From positions 558,001 through 622,000 of the forward strand of contig NZ_QWGE01000001.1 of the NCBI RefSeq assembly GCF_003576375.1: DNA of 64,000 nucleotides, read 5' to 3'. This DNA comes from Pontibacter oryzae (lineage in GTDB: Bacteria > Bacteroidota > Bacteroidia > Cytophagales > Hymenobacteraceae). Within the stretch, counting starts at the first letter, position 1; each line of letters opens with the position of its first letter. The notes beneath the pieces were generated by a model. That model was not told the DNA's origin, made no database searches, and saw only the letters and a list, made by a program, of their open reading frames with translations. The translations under genes and the position numbers were made by a program. Shown here one piece after another: positions 34,701 to 44,400 of this stretch.

Positions 34701-36789
34701 CAGTACTGGACCCGTTACGCCGGAAGCACCGCTAAACGTAACCTTCGAGAATCTCGACATTGCATACATCATGCAGACTTTCCAGGACCAGGACAGCCTG
34801 ATTGCCGGTGTAATAGACGGTAACGCCACTGTTAGCAACCTGATGAGCGGCACTTTAGGCTTTACCTCAGACCTAACCGTTACTGACTTCACCTATGAGG
34901 GCATACCCGTTGGGGACCTGGCCCTGCAGGCAAGCAGCGCCGGCAGCAACCGCTATAACCTCGGTGTTAGGTTAACCGATAATGGCAACCAAATGCAGGT
35001 TGATGGTTTTGTAGAGACGCAACCAGATGCTACCCTATTAAACCTGAACGCAAACATTGGTAGCCTGAATATGGCCTCATTGGAAGGATTTACGGCAGGT
35101 ATGGTAAACCAGATGGATGGCCGCGCCAACGGCAGGTTGCGCATAGCCGGCACAGTAGCAGACCCCAACATTACCGGTGACCTTAACTTTAACCAGGCAC
35201 AATTTAACATTGTAATGCTAGGCTCCCTGTTTACGCTCCAGAATGAGCGCCTAAACTTTAATGAGCAGGGCATCAGCTTCCCTAATTTTACAATCACTGA
35301 TTCCTTAGGCAACGACCTGGTTATTACCGGAAACATACTTACCCAAACCTACACTGATTTCCAGTTCGACATGAACGTGGATACGGAGCGCTTTTTGGCG
35401 CTAAACTCTACAGCTCAAGACAACGATTTGTTTTACGGCACTGTGTATGTAGCAGCTAATACCTCTATTACCGGCGATATGGCACAGCCTGTTGTTAAGG
35501 TAAAAGCCAGCGTACTGGATGGTTCTGACTTTACTGCGGTGATACCTGCCGATGCCGCCGGTGCCGCTGAACGCGATGGCATTGTAGAATTTGTGAACCT
35601 TAACCCCGAGCTCACCGCTATTATTGGCGCTCCGCAGCAAGATACCACCGAGGTATCAGGCTTTGTGGGCGCAGACATTCAGGCACAGCTCACTATTACC
35701 GATGCTACGCCCGTAACCATTATCATTGACCCAACCACAGGTGATAACCTGACCGTAAGAGGCTCCGCCGACCCACTATTTATCGGCGTACGCCCAAGCG
35801 GCGAAATAAACATGACAGGCCGCTACACCGTAACAGATGGCCGTTATAGTATGGATTTTTACGACCTGGCCTCCAGAGAGCTGGACATTGCCGAAGGCAG
35901 TTACATAAACTGGACCGGCGACCCTTTGCAGGCAAACATGGATATTACTGCTATCTATAACGTAGAAACAGCACCGCAAGAGCTGGTTGCCTCACAAACT
36001 GCAGGTACGCTAACTCCCGATCTTCAGAACCAGGTTCCGTTTCAGGTATTTGTTTATGTGCGTGGCGAAATCCTGACACCTGAAATCAGTTTTGATATTC
36101 AGTTACCGGAAGAAGAAAAAGGCAGTGTATCACCGATGGTAATTAGCAGTCTCGAAAGCCTGCGCCAAGACGAGTCTGAGCAGAATAAGCAGGTGTTTGC
36201 CTTGCTGGTGCTCGGTCGTTTCCTTGCCCCTGACCCATTAACGAGTTCGGGTGGCGGTTTCGAGGCATCCGCACGGAACAGCCTGAGCCAGGTTATGAGC
36301 GACCAACTGAGCCAGATAACCAACCGTTATGCAGGCGGACTAGGCCTGGAATTAGGTATAGATTCGTACCAAGATTACTCCTCGGGCTCTGCCCAGGGCC
36401 GCACCGACCTGAATGTTGCCTTGCGCCAACAATTCCTGAACGATAGGCTAACTGTTAGAGTAGGTACAGATATAGGCCTGGAAGGTGGCAGCCAGTCTAA
36501 CCAAACAATGAGTGGCTTCGGCGGCGATATTTCCGTGGAGTACTCTTTAACGGAGGATGGGCGTATCCGGGTGCGGGGCTTCCAGCGCAGCCAGTATGAG
36601 GGCGTTATTGATGGCGGAGATGTGCGTGCCACAGGCGTCTCGCTGATTTACGTGCGGGAGTATAACAACTTCTCCGACTTGTTCCGCAATCTGGAGGCTA
36701 GAAGAGCCCGCGAGGCAGAGCGTAACCTGGAGAATGCTAAAAAAATTAAGGAAGAAGAAAAAGAACTTCAAAGAGAAGGTATAGAATAA
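31762..36789 (+). CDS. tamB: TamB-family inner-membrane translocation/assembly protein (true start probably upstream)
   Basis: At least 1675 residues. The body is the long beta-helical AsmA/TamB repeat region. The C-terminal TamB domain (about residues 1330-1600) has VRPSGEINMTGRYTVTDGRY and PFQVFVYVRGEILTPEISF, followed by a charged helical tail. TamB spans the periplasm and, with an Omp85 partner, moves lipids or assembles outer-membrane proteins. The only standard start is GTG 31762, which falls in the middle of the membrane anchor. In-frame codons back to the stop at 31666 encode a basic, hydrophobic stretch (KIILKIILWPLAIV) that fits the missing half, yet contain no ATG, GTG or TTG. tamL follows after 6 bases. 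Confidence 0.88.
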   Translation: MLALLLLLIIALQFQGVQNFVAQKAANYLENTIGTRVDIGGFTTDWRNALVLENVYLEDQQQDTLWYSERLGVDMAIFSLISGTVDISKVDLDNATLKLHIREDSTTNFDYITEAFATDTAAAQPADTTAAMQISLGIINLNNVYVVFQDEAGGNYIRTRVGELTTEMEELDLEQQRYLVDEIALANTWVDYEQTKLPPPDTAATEPLEMDFGINRVSFDNILVRYLSRPSDQKIELKLGKSEMVADNINLKEARIDLESFTLENTDLKYIQQKYKPVDSLAVNPAKTAEDLDQSVEQANGQAMNWVFTLANLDMSGVNVTFDNFNMPRQPRGMDYNHLKFTNMELEAEDILYSLNRSSLDLNQFALKEQSGFELQNFQANIRLDSTSASLTNLDLTTGHSQLQNRLAIIYPSLEAIAEKPESVGLNIDINNSYIGMQDVLYFMPDMASNPSFKSIANSTIKLKANASGQVNNVQIQEFQLEGLRNTFVDVKGNVRNAMDPDNLYMDLDVDRFTTTRTDIQALLPAGTVPPDFRVPDQISLTGTYKGSVTAFDANADLRTSFGNVTATVDMGANETFAATVRSGGFDLGQLFTDSLGVGKVAIDVKANGRGLTPETMRALIDAKIQQVEYNKYTYRNIDVNANIDRNLYAIRAVAEDQNLNFNLTGDFNLRDTLNPAYTFDLNLNKADVQALNFYPEPLAVKGQFRGRFTGADASSISGRLAGSDLNISVNQKAYALDSLLMTLEQSGEIATMDLKSDVADAQMRFENSLATLPTALQKHFSNYLDMQPDTPFPANLNLGDFTFALNLKETGLITAFVPGLEQLQAPEPITASYNGDTQQLQLDGNISKIVYTDYTIRNLGMQVRGNRQQLGYTVSLQQLLSPSLNAKGITLSGAALDDELAVRLAIAGDTTTQQNERFVLGGILNSLGRGYRFAFNPDQVVINGDAWTVPQDNYLQFDTNLLYANNIRLSRGNSALALNSTGPVTPEAPLNVTFENLDIAYIMQTFQDQDSLIAGVIDGNATVSNLMSGTLGFTSDLTVTDFTYEGIPVGDLALQASSAGSNRYNLGVRLTDNGNQMQVDGFVETQPDATLLNLNANIGSLNMASLEGFTAGMVNQMDGRANGRLRIAGTVADPNITGDLNFNQAQFNIVMLGSLFTLQNERLNFNEQGISFPNFTITDSLGNDLVITGNILTQTYTDFQFDMNVDTERFLALNSTAQDNDLFYGTVYVAANTSITGDMAQPVVKVKASVLDGSDFTAVIPADAAGAAERDGIVEFVNLNPELTAIIGAPQQDTTEVSGFVGADIQAQLTITDATPVTIIIDPTTGDNLTVRGSADPLFIGVRPSGEINMTGRYTVTDGRYSMDFYDLASRELDIAEGSYINWTGDPLQANMDITAIYNVETAPQELVASQTAGTLTPDLQNQVPFQVFVYVRGEILTPEISFDIQLPEEEKGSVSPMVISSLESLRQDESEQNKQVFALLVLGRFLAPDPLTSSGGGFEASARNSLSQVMSDQLSQITNRYAGGLGLELGIDSYQDYSSGSAQGRTDLNVALRQQFLNDRLTVRVGTDIGLEGGSQSNQTMSGFGGDISVEYSLTEDGRIRVRGFQRSQYEGVIDGGDVRATGVSLIYVREYNNFSDLFRNLEARRAREAERNLENAKKIKEEEKELQREGIE

Positions 36790-36795
36790 AGATAT

Positions 36796-39174
36796 ATGTT
36801 AAAAACTCAACCCTGGGTTAAGCTTTCAGGCATCAGAACCTGTACAGTACTAGTTATACTTTTGCTTTTATCGGGCTGTAACGTTACCAAAACAGTGCCC
36901 GATAACGATGCCCTTTTTACGGGGTACAGCGTTTCTGTGAACGATGAAAAGGACAGCAGTAACCGCAAAGCCGCACTGGAAACAGAACTTACAGCCACCG
37001 TTCGCCCTAAACCAAATGCTTCCATACTTGGGTGGCGCCCCAAATTGGGCATTTACAACGCCTTTTACACAGAAAAGGAAAAAGGCCTGAAGCACTTTAT
37101 CATGACAAAGCTGGGTGAGCCACCCGTTCTACTCTCAGAGGTTGATACCGGAAGTATAAGCGGGGTAATGAGCAGCCGCCTCCACAACCGAGGTTACTTT
37201 AACAATCACATAAGCAGCGAAGTAAAGTCTGAAAATAAGAAAGCAAGCATCAACTGGACGGCCTGGGTAGGTGAGCCCTACCGCCTGCGCAATATAAAGT
37301 ATATGCTCGATGATTCGTTGCAGGCGCAGCAAGCCATTGAGCAAACCAAAGCCGAATCGCTTTTAAAACCAGGAGACCCTTACGACCTTAGCGTGATGAC
37401 GCAGGAACGCGTGCGAATCGACGCCAATCTTAAGAACAAAGGCTATTACTACTTCAGCCCGGACTTAATGATTTACAGCGTAGACACCACCGTGGGTAAC
37501 CGCCAAGCGGATGTGCTGTTGCGCATTAAACGTGCCGCTTCGGCGCAAGCGCTAAAGCCGTATACCCTGGACGACATATACATCTTCGCTAATTACTCGC
37601 TGGGCGATAGCCTGTCCACGAGCGATACCCTGGATTTTAAAGGATACCACTACATACCCAACGAGGACTATGTGCGTGCCCGCCATTTGCTGGATGGCGT
37701 GTTTCTGGAAAAAGATAGTATTTATACCCGCGAAAACCATTTACTCACTATTAAACGCTTATCCGGTTTATCAGCCTACAAATTCGTGAACATAGATTAC
37801 GCGACTGATACAGTGAACACGGATAAGCTGGATGCGTTCATCTACCTAACTCCCAGCCTTAAAAAATCGCTCCGTGCCGAGGCGCAGATGGTGAGTAAGT
37901 CTAATAATTTTACCGGGCCGGGTTTAACGGTATCCTTCCGAAACCGCAATACATTTAGAGGGTCTGAACTGCTGAACGTTGAATTTACGGGTAGTTTTGA
38001 GACTTTAGTTGGAGGAACTGGAACAGGCACAGCGCCTGAGGGCGTAGAGGACAATAGCAGTGGCAACCTGACTTCCTATGAGCTGGGCGTGCAGGCTACG
38101 TTAGCTATTCCGCGCATTGTATCGCCGTTTAACCTGCGCAACCTGCGCACGGAGTTTGTTCCGCAAACGCGCATAGGCCTTGGTTTTGATTTCCTGAGCC
38201 GGGTAAACTTTTACCAACTTAACTCCTACAATGCATCTTATGGCTACAGCTGGCGCCCAAAGCAAACATTAACGTTTGATGCCACGCCAATTAACCTGCA
38301 ATATGTGCGGCTTAGTAATACTTCCGAAGTTTTTGATACCTTGTTAAAGGAAAACCCATACTTGCAGCGCAGCTTCGAGAGCCAGTTCATAATCGGCTCT
38401 ATCTATCAACTAACTTATAGTACCCAGATGTTCGAAGAACGCACGAGCCAGGTTTTTGATAAGGTCACCCTGGATCTATCTGGGAATCTGGTTAGCGCGT
38501 TTCAGTCGCTGGCCGGCGCGCACACCCCAACCGAAGACGACCCGCGCACCCTGTTTGGCGACCCTTATGCCCAGTACGTATTGTTGGATAACGATTTCAG
38601 GCATTACTTAAACTTTGGTAAAGAGAGCCAGCTTGTGGCTCGTTTGGCTACCGGCGTGGGCTATTCTTACGGCAACTCCACTACCCTGCCTTATGTAAAG
38701 CAATTTTCGATTGGCGGGCCAAACAGCATCCGGGCCTTTCGGGCACGGAGCGTAGGGCCCGGCACTTACGATGTGCCAGACGAGCTTGCCTTTTCATTTT
38801 TTGACCAAGTAGGCGACATCCGCCTGGAAGCCAACCTTGAGTATAGATTTCCTATCTTCGGATTCTTTAAAGGCGCGGCCTTTGTGGATGCCGGTAATAT
38901 TTGGCTCCTCCGCGATACCTTCGATGAAAACGGAATAGTAGATAAGCCAGGCGCGAAGTTCGAGTTCAACAATGCGTTATCTGAGCTGGCGGTTGGTACT
39001 GGTCTTGGCCTTCGCATTGATGTTGATTTCTTTGTGATCAGGCTGGATGTGGGTGTACCGGTGCGTGTGCCATACTTGCCCAAAGGCGAACGCTTTGTTC
39101 TAAACGATTTTAACGGAAGCTTTAGTGGTGAAAACAGCATGGTGCTGAATATCGCCATAGGTTATCCTTTTTAG
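36796..39174 (+). CDS. tamL: Omp85-family outer-membrane lipoprotein, TamL type
   Basis: A 792-residue protein with signal sequence and lipobox LLSGC (Cys28), as in the lipidated TamA-like proteins of Bacteroidota. Periplasmic POTRA-like modules span about residues 40-350 and a beta barrel follows; GGPNSIRAFRARSVGPG (about 640-656) matches the surface-antigen signature of Omp85 proteins, with an RxxR-like RAFR element. It should form the outer-membrane partner of the TamB encoded 6 bases upstream. The final residue is Phe, as usual for barrels recognised by Bam. Confidence 0.9.
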   Translation: MLKTQPWVKLSGIRTCTVLVILLLLSGCNVTKTVPDNDALFTGYSVSVNDEKDSSNRKAALETELTATVRPKPNASILGWRPKLGIYNAFYTEKEKGLKHFIMTKLGEPPVLLSEVDTGSISGVMSSRLHNRGYFNNHISSEVKSENKKASINWTAWVGEPYRLRNIKYMLDDSLQAQQAIEQTKAESLLKPGDPYDLSVMTQERVRIDANLKNKGYYYFSPDLMIYSVDTTVGNRQADVLLRIKRAASAQALKPYTLDDIYIFANYSLGDSLSTSDTLDFKGYHYIPNEDYVRARHLLDGVFLEKDSIYTRENHLLTIKRLSGLSAYKFVNIDYATDTVNTDKLDAFIYLTPSLKKSLRAEAQMVSKSNNFTGPGLTVSFRNRNTFRGSELLNVEFTGSFETLVGGTGTGTAPEGVEDNSSGNLTSYELGVQATLAIPRIVSPFNLRNLRTEFVPQTRIGLGFDFLSRVNFYQLNSYNASYGYSWRPKQTLTFDATPINLQYVRLSNTSEVFDTLLKENPYLQRSFESQFIIGSIYQLTYSTQMFEERTSQVFDKVTLDLSGNLVSAFQSLAGAHTPTEDDPRTLFGDPYAQYVLLDNDFRHYLNFGKESQLVARLATGVGYSYGNSTTLPYVKQFSIGGPNSIRAFRARSVGPGTYDVPDELAFSFFDQVGDIRLEANLEYRFPIFGFFKGAAFVDAGNIWLLRDTFDENGIVDKPGAKFEFNNALSELAVGTGLGLRIDVDFFVIRLDVGVPVRVPYLPKGERFVLNDFNGSFSGENSMVLNIAIGYPF

Positions 39175-39200
39175 GTTTGATTGAGAGAACGAGTGATAGG

Positions 39201-39234
39201 ATTGAGTGATCGTGATCTTAAACAATCACTCAAT
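39201..39234. terminator. Inverted repeat between convergent tamL and miaA
   Basis: A perfect 10-bp stem (39201-39210 with 39225-39234) with a 14-base loop. It lacks a T run, so terminator function is uncertain; position between convergent genes is the main support. Confidence 0.4.
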
Positions 39235-39255
39235 TCTACAGTCGACAAATAATGA

Positions 39256-40167
39256 TTAATTAACCTGACCCTTAATAAAGGCTGTTATCTCCTGCCAATG
39301 CTTTGGGTGGAACCAGGTATACTCATTGGGGTTTTTAGTGAACCAGGTTAACTGACGCTTGGCGTAGCGGCGGCTGTTGCGTTTGAGCAAGCGTACGGTT
39401 TCCTCCCAATCATACTTGCCATCCATGTAATCGAAGATCTCCTTGTAACCAACTGTTTGTAGGGCGTTATGCGCACGGTACGGATACAGCACTTTCGCCT
39501 CTTCTAATAGCCCTTGTGTCAGCATTAGGTCCATGCGCTGGTCTATGCGGGCGTAAAGTTCTGCACGGTCGCGGTTCAGGCCAATTTTGATGAGGTTGAA
39601 AGGGCGGTCCTGCTTTTTGCTGTTCCGGAACGAAGAATAGGGCGCACCGCTGCTCAGGCATACTTCCAAGCCCCTGATAACCCGCTGCGGATTGGCTTTG
39701 TCAACCTGAGTAAAGTATAATGGGTCAAGTTCTCCCAGTTGCTCCAGCAATGGTTCCAACCCGGCTGCTTCATACTTTTGGGTAAGTGCTTGTCGTATTG
39801 TTGGGTCGGTTTCAGGCATCTCGTCCATACCCTCCAGCACGGCACGGATGTAGAGGCCGGAGCCTCCGGTAAGTATAACTACATCGTGCTTTTTAAATAG
39901 CTGCTCCAGCAAGGCCAACACATCCTGCTCATAGGCGCCTGCATTATACTCCTCGGTTACACTATGCGAATCCACGAAGTGGTGCGGCACACCTTGTTGT
40001 TCCTTTTCAGTAGGCTTTGCTGTGCCTATGTGCATTTCTCTGTAAAACTGCCTAGAGTCGGCTGATATAATCTCTGTGTTAAAATGCTTTGCCAATTGCA
40101 CGCAAAGGTCTGTCTTGCCAACGGCTGTGGGCCCAACCACTACTATCAGGTGCTTTTGCTTTTTCAT
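39256..40167 (-). CDS. miaA: tRNA dimethylallyltransferase
   Basis: A 303-residue protein from the ATG at 40167. VVVGPTAVGKTDLCVQLA is the P-loop, EIISADSRQFYR and TGGSGLYIRAV are conserved MiaA motifs, and RNSRRYAKRQLTWF is the C-terminal tRNA-binding signature. MiaA adds a dimethylallyl group to A37 of tRNAs reading UNN codons. The ATG overlaps the stop of the upstream glycosyltransferase gene (ATGA), which fixes this start; the frame's extension to 40248 lies inside that gene. The two are probably translationally coupled though functionally unrelated. Confidence 0.95.
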   Translation of the reverse strand: MKKQKHLIVVVGPTAVGKTDLCVQLAKHFNTEIISADSRQFYREMHIGTAKPTEKEQQGVPHHFVDSHSVTEEYNAGAYEQDVLALLEQLFKKHDVVILTGGSGLYIRAVLEGMDEMPETDPTIRQALTQKYEAAGLEPLLEQLGELDPLYFTQVDKANPQRVIRGLEVCLSSGAPYSSFRNSKKQDRPFNLIKIGLNRDRAELYARIDQRMDLMLTQGLLEEAKVLYPYRAHNALQTVGYKEIFDYMDGKYDWEETVRLLKRNSRRYAKRQLTWFTKNPNEYTWFHPKHWQEITAFIKGQVN

Positions 40168-41252
40168 ACTTCCCATAACTTCTGATAAAATGCCACTAGT
40201 TTTTGCGTTTCGTGTTGCCAGTTCAGCTCCTGCCTTGCCAGTTCGCAATTATGGCTAAGTGTAGTATGCAAGGCTCTATCGGTTAGCAGCAGGCTAAGCT
40301 TCTCCCTTATTTCCCCCACATCCATACTTGTAAGCAGGCCTACATTATACTTTTGGTTTAGCTGCCGGTACTCTGGAAAATCAACGACTAGCTGCGGTAC
40401 CCCGGCATGAACATAATCGAAGAACTTATTTGCCAAAGAATAATAATAGCTTAGCCCACGGTTCTCCAGAAGCATCACTCCTACTTGGCACCGCCGCGTA
40501 ATTTGCAGCAGTTCCTGTGGCAATACCTGTCCTTTAAATTCTACCTTATGGCTGATGTTAAGCCGCGCGGCCAGCACTTGGAGCTGAGGCAGCACGTCGC
40601 CAGTGCCACAAACAAGCAGCTTGGCATCTAAGCCCACCATGGCATGCAGTAGGTGCTCTAAGCCCCGGCCCTCATTAACAGCTCCCTGGTAAAGTATGGT
40701 CCGGGGCGCTTTGGCAGGCTCCTCAAACGTACATAAGGGCGGCACATTGCGAACTACTGCAAACCGGGTGTTATACTTCTCCAAAAAAATTGCCGCAATC
40801 GACTCACTAACGGTATAAGCATACTTAGTTCGACGCACGATGAAGCTTTCGATGGCCACCCAGACGGCTTTTACAACTTTTCTGTCTGTTACTTCCACTA
40901 CCTCCGGAAAATACTCGTGGGCATCGTATACAAAGGGCTTACCCATGCTTTTTGCCCTGAAGTATACTGGCAGTGCCGTATCAAGGTCAATTGCACAATA
41001 GGCGTCGTATTTACGGCGGCCAAGGTAGAAGTATAAACGGAGCATGAACTCCAGGTAAAACAGTTTCCCTTTGCTAAAGTGGCACTGCAGCCTGTGTTGC
41101 CGATAAGGCTGCGGCAGGAGTGGCTTAGACCCCGTCTTTGCCCGGCCTACCAGTTCTACCTCATACCCTGCCTTTGCCAGCGAACCACAGATGCGCTGCA
41201 TCCGTTGATCATGGTTTAGGTCGGTGGTAACGGCAAAAAACAATTTCTTCAT
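40164..41252 (-). CDS. GT4-type glycosyltransferase
   Basis: A 362-residue GT-B fold enzyme. The N-terminal half shows DLNHDQRMQRICGSLAKAGY, a segment seen in group 1 glycosyltransferases, and YDAHEYFPEVVEV; the C-terminal half has LYQGAVNEGRGLEHLLHAM, VCGTGDVLPQL and SLANKFFDYVHAGVPQLV, the nucleotide-sugar binding region. It transfers a sugar from an activated donor, probably to a cell-surface glycan; donor and acceptor are unknown. No other polysaccharide genes adjoin it here. It shares an ATGA overlap with miaA and is divergent from the hybrid kinase. Confidence 0.85.
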   Translation of the reverse strand: MKKLFFAVTTDLNHDQRMQRICGSLAKAGYEVELVGRAKTGSKPLLPQPYRQHRLQCHFSKGKLFYLEFMLRLYFYLGRRKYDAYCAIDLDTALPVYFRAKSMGKPFVYDAHEYFPEVVEVTDRKVVKAVWVAIESFIVRRTKYAYTVSESIAAIFLEKYNTRFAVVRNVPPLCTFEEPAKAPRTILYQGAVNEGRGLEHLLHAMVGLDAKLLVCGTGDVLPQLQVLAARLNISHKVEFKGQVLPQELLQITRRCQVGVMLLENRGLSYYYSLANKFFDYVHAGVPQLVVDFPEYRQLNQKYNVGLLTSMDVGEIREKLSLLLTDRALHTTLSHNCELARQELNWQHETQKLVAFYQKLWEV

Positions 41253-41419
41253 AAGGGCTGGCCAGGGTTTTTAAGTCTAAAATGCACAAACAATGGCACT
41301 AAGGTGTTCTAAGGCTAACTGCGGTAGGCTTAGATGCAATTTTTTGCTAAATTATCGCTTTATTTAATAATATTTACATGTAGCTGTTGTGCCTGGCTTT
41401 AACGGCATAGATGGCTCCT

Positions 41420-41427
41420 TACCTTTA
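41420..41427 (+). promoter_or_regulatory. -7-like box for the hybrid kinase operon
   Basis: TACCTTTA differs from TAnnTTTG at the last base and lies 10 bases before the ATG at 41438. No TTG is found at the usual -33 spacing. Confidence 0.35.
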
Positions 41428-41437
41428 GTTGATAAAA

Positions 41438-44400
41438 ATGCCTTATATTCCTAACAGGTCACAAGATGAGAAAAGCACCCGGTTGGCATCTGCCTTGCTG
41501 CAGGTGTTAGTGCAATTAGCAAAGCCTTCTCATGGCATTGTGGTGGCACTTCCCTCCGGCCAGGTATTGGCGGCAAATGCCCAGACTATCAACTACAAAC
41601 CCAGCGACTCTGATTTTAGCACATCGCGGCACCTGCGCAGCCTTATGGGAGTGTCGCAGGAGCGCTTTCAGGCCATACTTGATGAGCTGCAGCAGCACCG
41701 GAAGTTAACTGGGCTTGTAGAGCATATGGCTACAGCGCATTGCAGCTCATACACATACAGCTGCCGTCTGGTGCATTTCCAGGAAGAAACATTTATCTGC
41801 GTGGAGCTTGCCAGCATTGGGCAGGCCACGGCACTTCTTCCTTACGACGGCGACAGCTACCATGAGGTGTTTGAGGCAAACTCAGAGCCGATGTTCCTGC
41901 TGGACTGTGAGGGCAAGTTTATCGATATCAACAAAGCTGCCTTAAACCTTGCCAAGCTCAAGAAGGAAAAGCTGACAGGCACATCCATACTGCATGCGTT
42001 TGGGCTGAACCTGTTTGAGCGCGTGGCCCTAAAAGGCCAGATACAGCAAACGCTGCAGGTAGGCAACCAGAAATTTGAGTGGTGGCTACATGAGTCCAAC
42101 CACGATCTAATGCCTGTAGAGGTAACCCTGCACAAGGGCAAGTTCAAGGGCGAGGATGTGATCTATGGCTCGGTAAAGAATCTTAACGAGTTGATCGGCT
42201 CCGAAAAGGATATTCGCTTCCGCAACCATCAGCTAGAGTTTGTAAACCAGCTCATTACAAAACTATCAACTTCCGATAGCCAGCACGAGGTATTGCACAA
42301 CACGCTTGATGAACTGCTGGAAAAAAGCGACGTGACCGGCGGGTGTGTGTATACCTATTCCAGCCTGGATAAGGTAGCTAAACTCTCCTACTCTGCCGGG
42401 CAGACCGGTGAGCATCAACTTCTTGAAACTATCACATTTAATGCCGAGCAAATCAATGGCTTGCTAACCACTGATAAGCGCAAGGCATTGCTGAGGGTGC
42501 AGGATCTGCTGCAGATACAGTTGCGCCGGACCCTAACCGTGGTGCCTATTACCACCGATAAACAGGTGCTTGCTTTTATACTTATATGGCCAGCCAACGA
42601 AGCCCGCATGACGCAGTCATTCGTTTCCTTGCTCGATTTTATCGGGACGGCCATTGGCAACTACATTGCGCGCCATCAATTGCAGCAACAGCTTACGCAC
42701 TCCGAGGATAAGTATAAACTGCTTTTCGAGTCGTCCTATGATGCTATCCTGTTGTTTAAAGACGGTATTGTGGTGGATTGCAATGACAAAGCCATCGAAC
42801 TTTTCCGCTGCACCCGCGAAGACTTAGTAGGCGGAACGCCCGAGCATTATTCCCCGGAGCTACAACCCGATGGCCAACGCTCTGTAGATAAAGCCGAGCG
42901 TATCATGAAAGATGTGCTTGAATCGGGCCGGTCTGTAACGTTTGAGTGGAAGAACTGCCGCAAGGATGGTACTGTGTTCGACACGGAGATAACCGTAACC
43001 CGGCTGATTTTAGATGGCGAATGCTACCTTCAGGCCTTTAAGCGTGATATTACCCAACGCAAGCTTGCCCAGCAGGCCAAACGCCGCGAAGAAGTGTTGC
43101 TGGAGTCTATGGAGCAGTTCCGCAATTTCTTGGATAAGGTTAACCTGATTTATTACAGCCTGGATACCGAAGGCAACATTGCCTTTGCCAACGACTATTT
43201 CCTGAACTATGTTGAGTACACCGCCGAAGAACTAATCGGGCAGAATTTTTATACTTTGCTGGTGCCAAAGCATGACCGAGCACAGCGTATCAGCGATTTT
43301 AAGAAGTCTCTGGAGACAAAGCAACTCAGTTCATACTACGAGCGCGATGTGATTACCAAGTCTGGCCAGTTGAAGACCATCCGCTGGAACTGCATGTTTG
43401 AGTATAACCAGGAGGGGCAGATTACCGGGCTAACCAGCGTAGGTAAAGACATGACGGATAAGCGCATCGCCATGGAGGCTCTGAAGGATAACAAGATCCG
43501 CCTGCAGGATCTTTTCGACAATGCCCACGACCTGATCCAGAATATCTCGGTAGACAACAAGTTTATCTTCGTTAACAAAGCCTGGAAAGACCGCCTAGGT
43601 TATACCGACCATGATATTGAGTCGCTGACGCTGAACGACATTGTACACCCATACTATAAGGCCAAGCTGATTTACCAGCTGCGCAACCTGTATAAAGGCG
43701 AAAATGTCAACAAAATAGAAACAGTGTTTCTGACAAAGGCAGGCAAGCCTGTGCACCTGATTGGAAGTATAACCTGCAGCTGGCAAGACGATCGCCCGGT
43801 AGCCACACGCGCCATCCTTCACGACATCACGGACCGTATTAAGGCTGAGCGTCTGCAGAAAGTATACTATAGTATCGCGAACCTGGCCATCAGTAGCAAA
43901 GACCTGAACTCGCTCTACTCGGCTATCCACCGTGAACTGAGTAAGATCATCGAGACCCGCAACATTTACATTGCCCTTTGCGACGATGACCACAAGTTCT
44001 TGAACTTTGTTTACCTGGTAGACCAGTTTATAGACAAAGCGGCCAAGTCCAGAATGAAGCGGCCATTCTCTATCGGTTTATCTGAGTATATCATAGAAAC
44101 AGGCAAACCGCTATACATGCAGAAAAAGGAGCTTATGGAGCTCTCTAAAACAGATGGCATTACGGTATTTGGCGCCATGCCTGAAGTTATACTTTGTTCC
44201 CCGCTAGCCATCGGAGAGCGTATTATCGGGGTGATTGCCTTACAGGATTATCAGAACCCGGATGCCTACGTGCACACCGACATCGAGATTCTGCACTTTA
44301 TCTCGAACCAAGTGGCCCTTGCCATTGAGCGTAAGCGCAACGAAGAGCAGATTAATACCCAAAACGCGCGACTTAACGCTATTTTCGAGTCGGGTTCGCA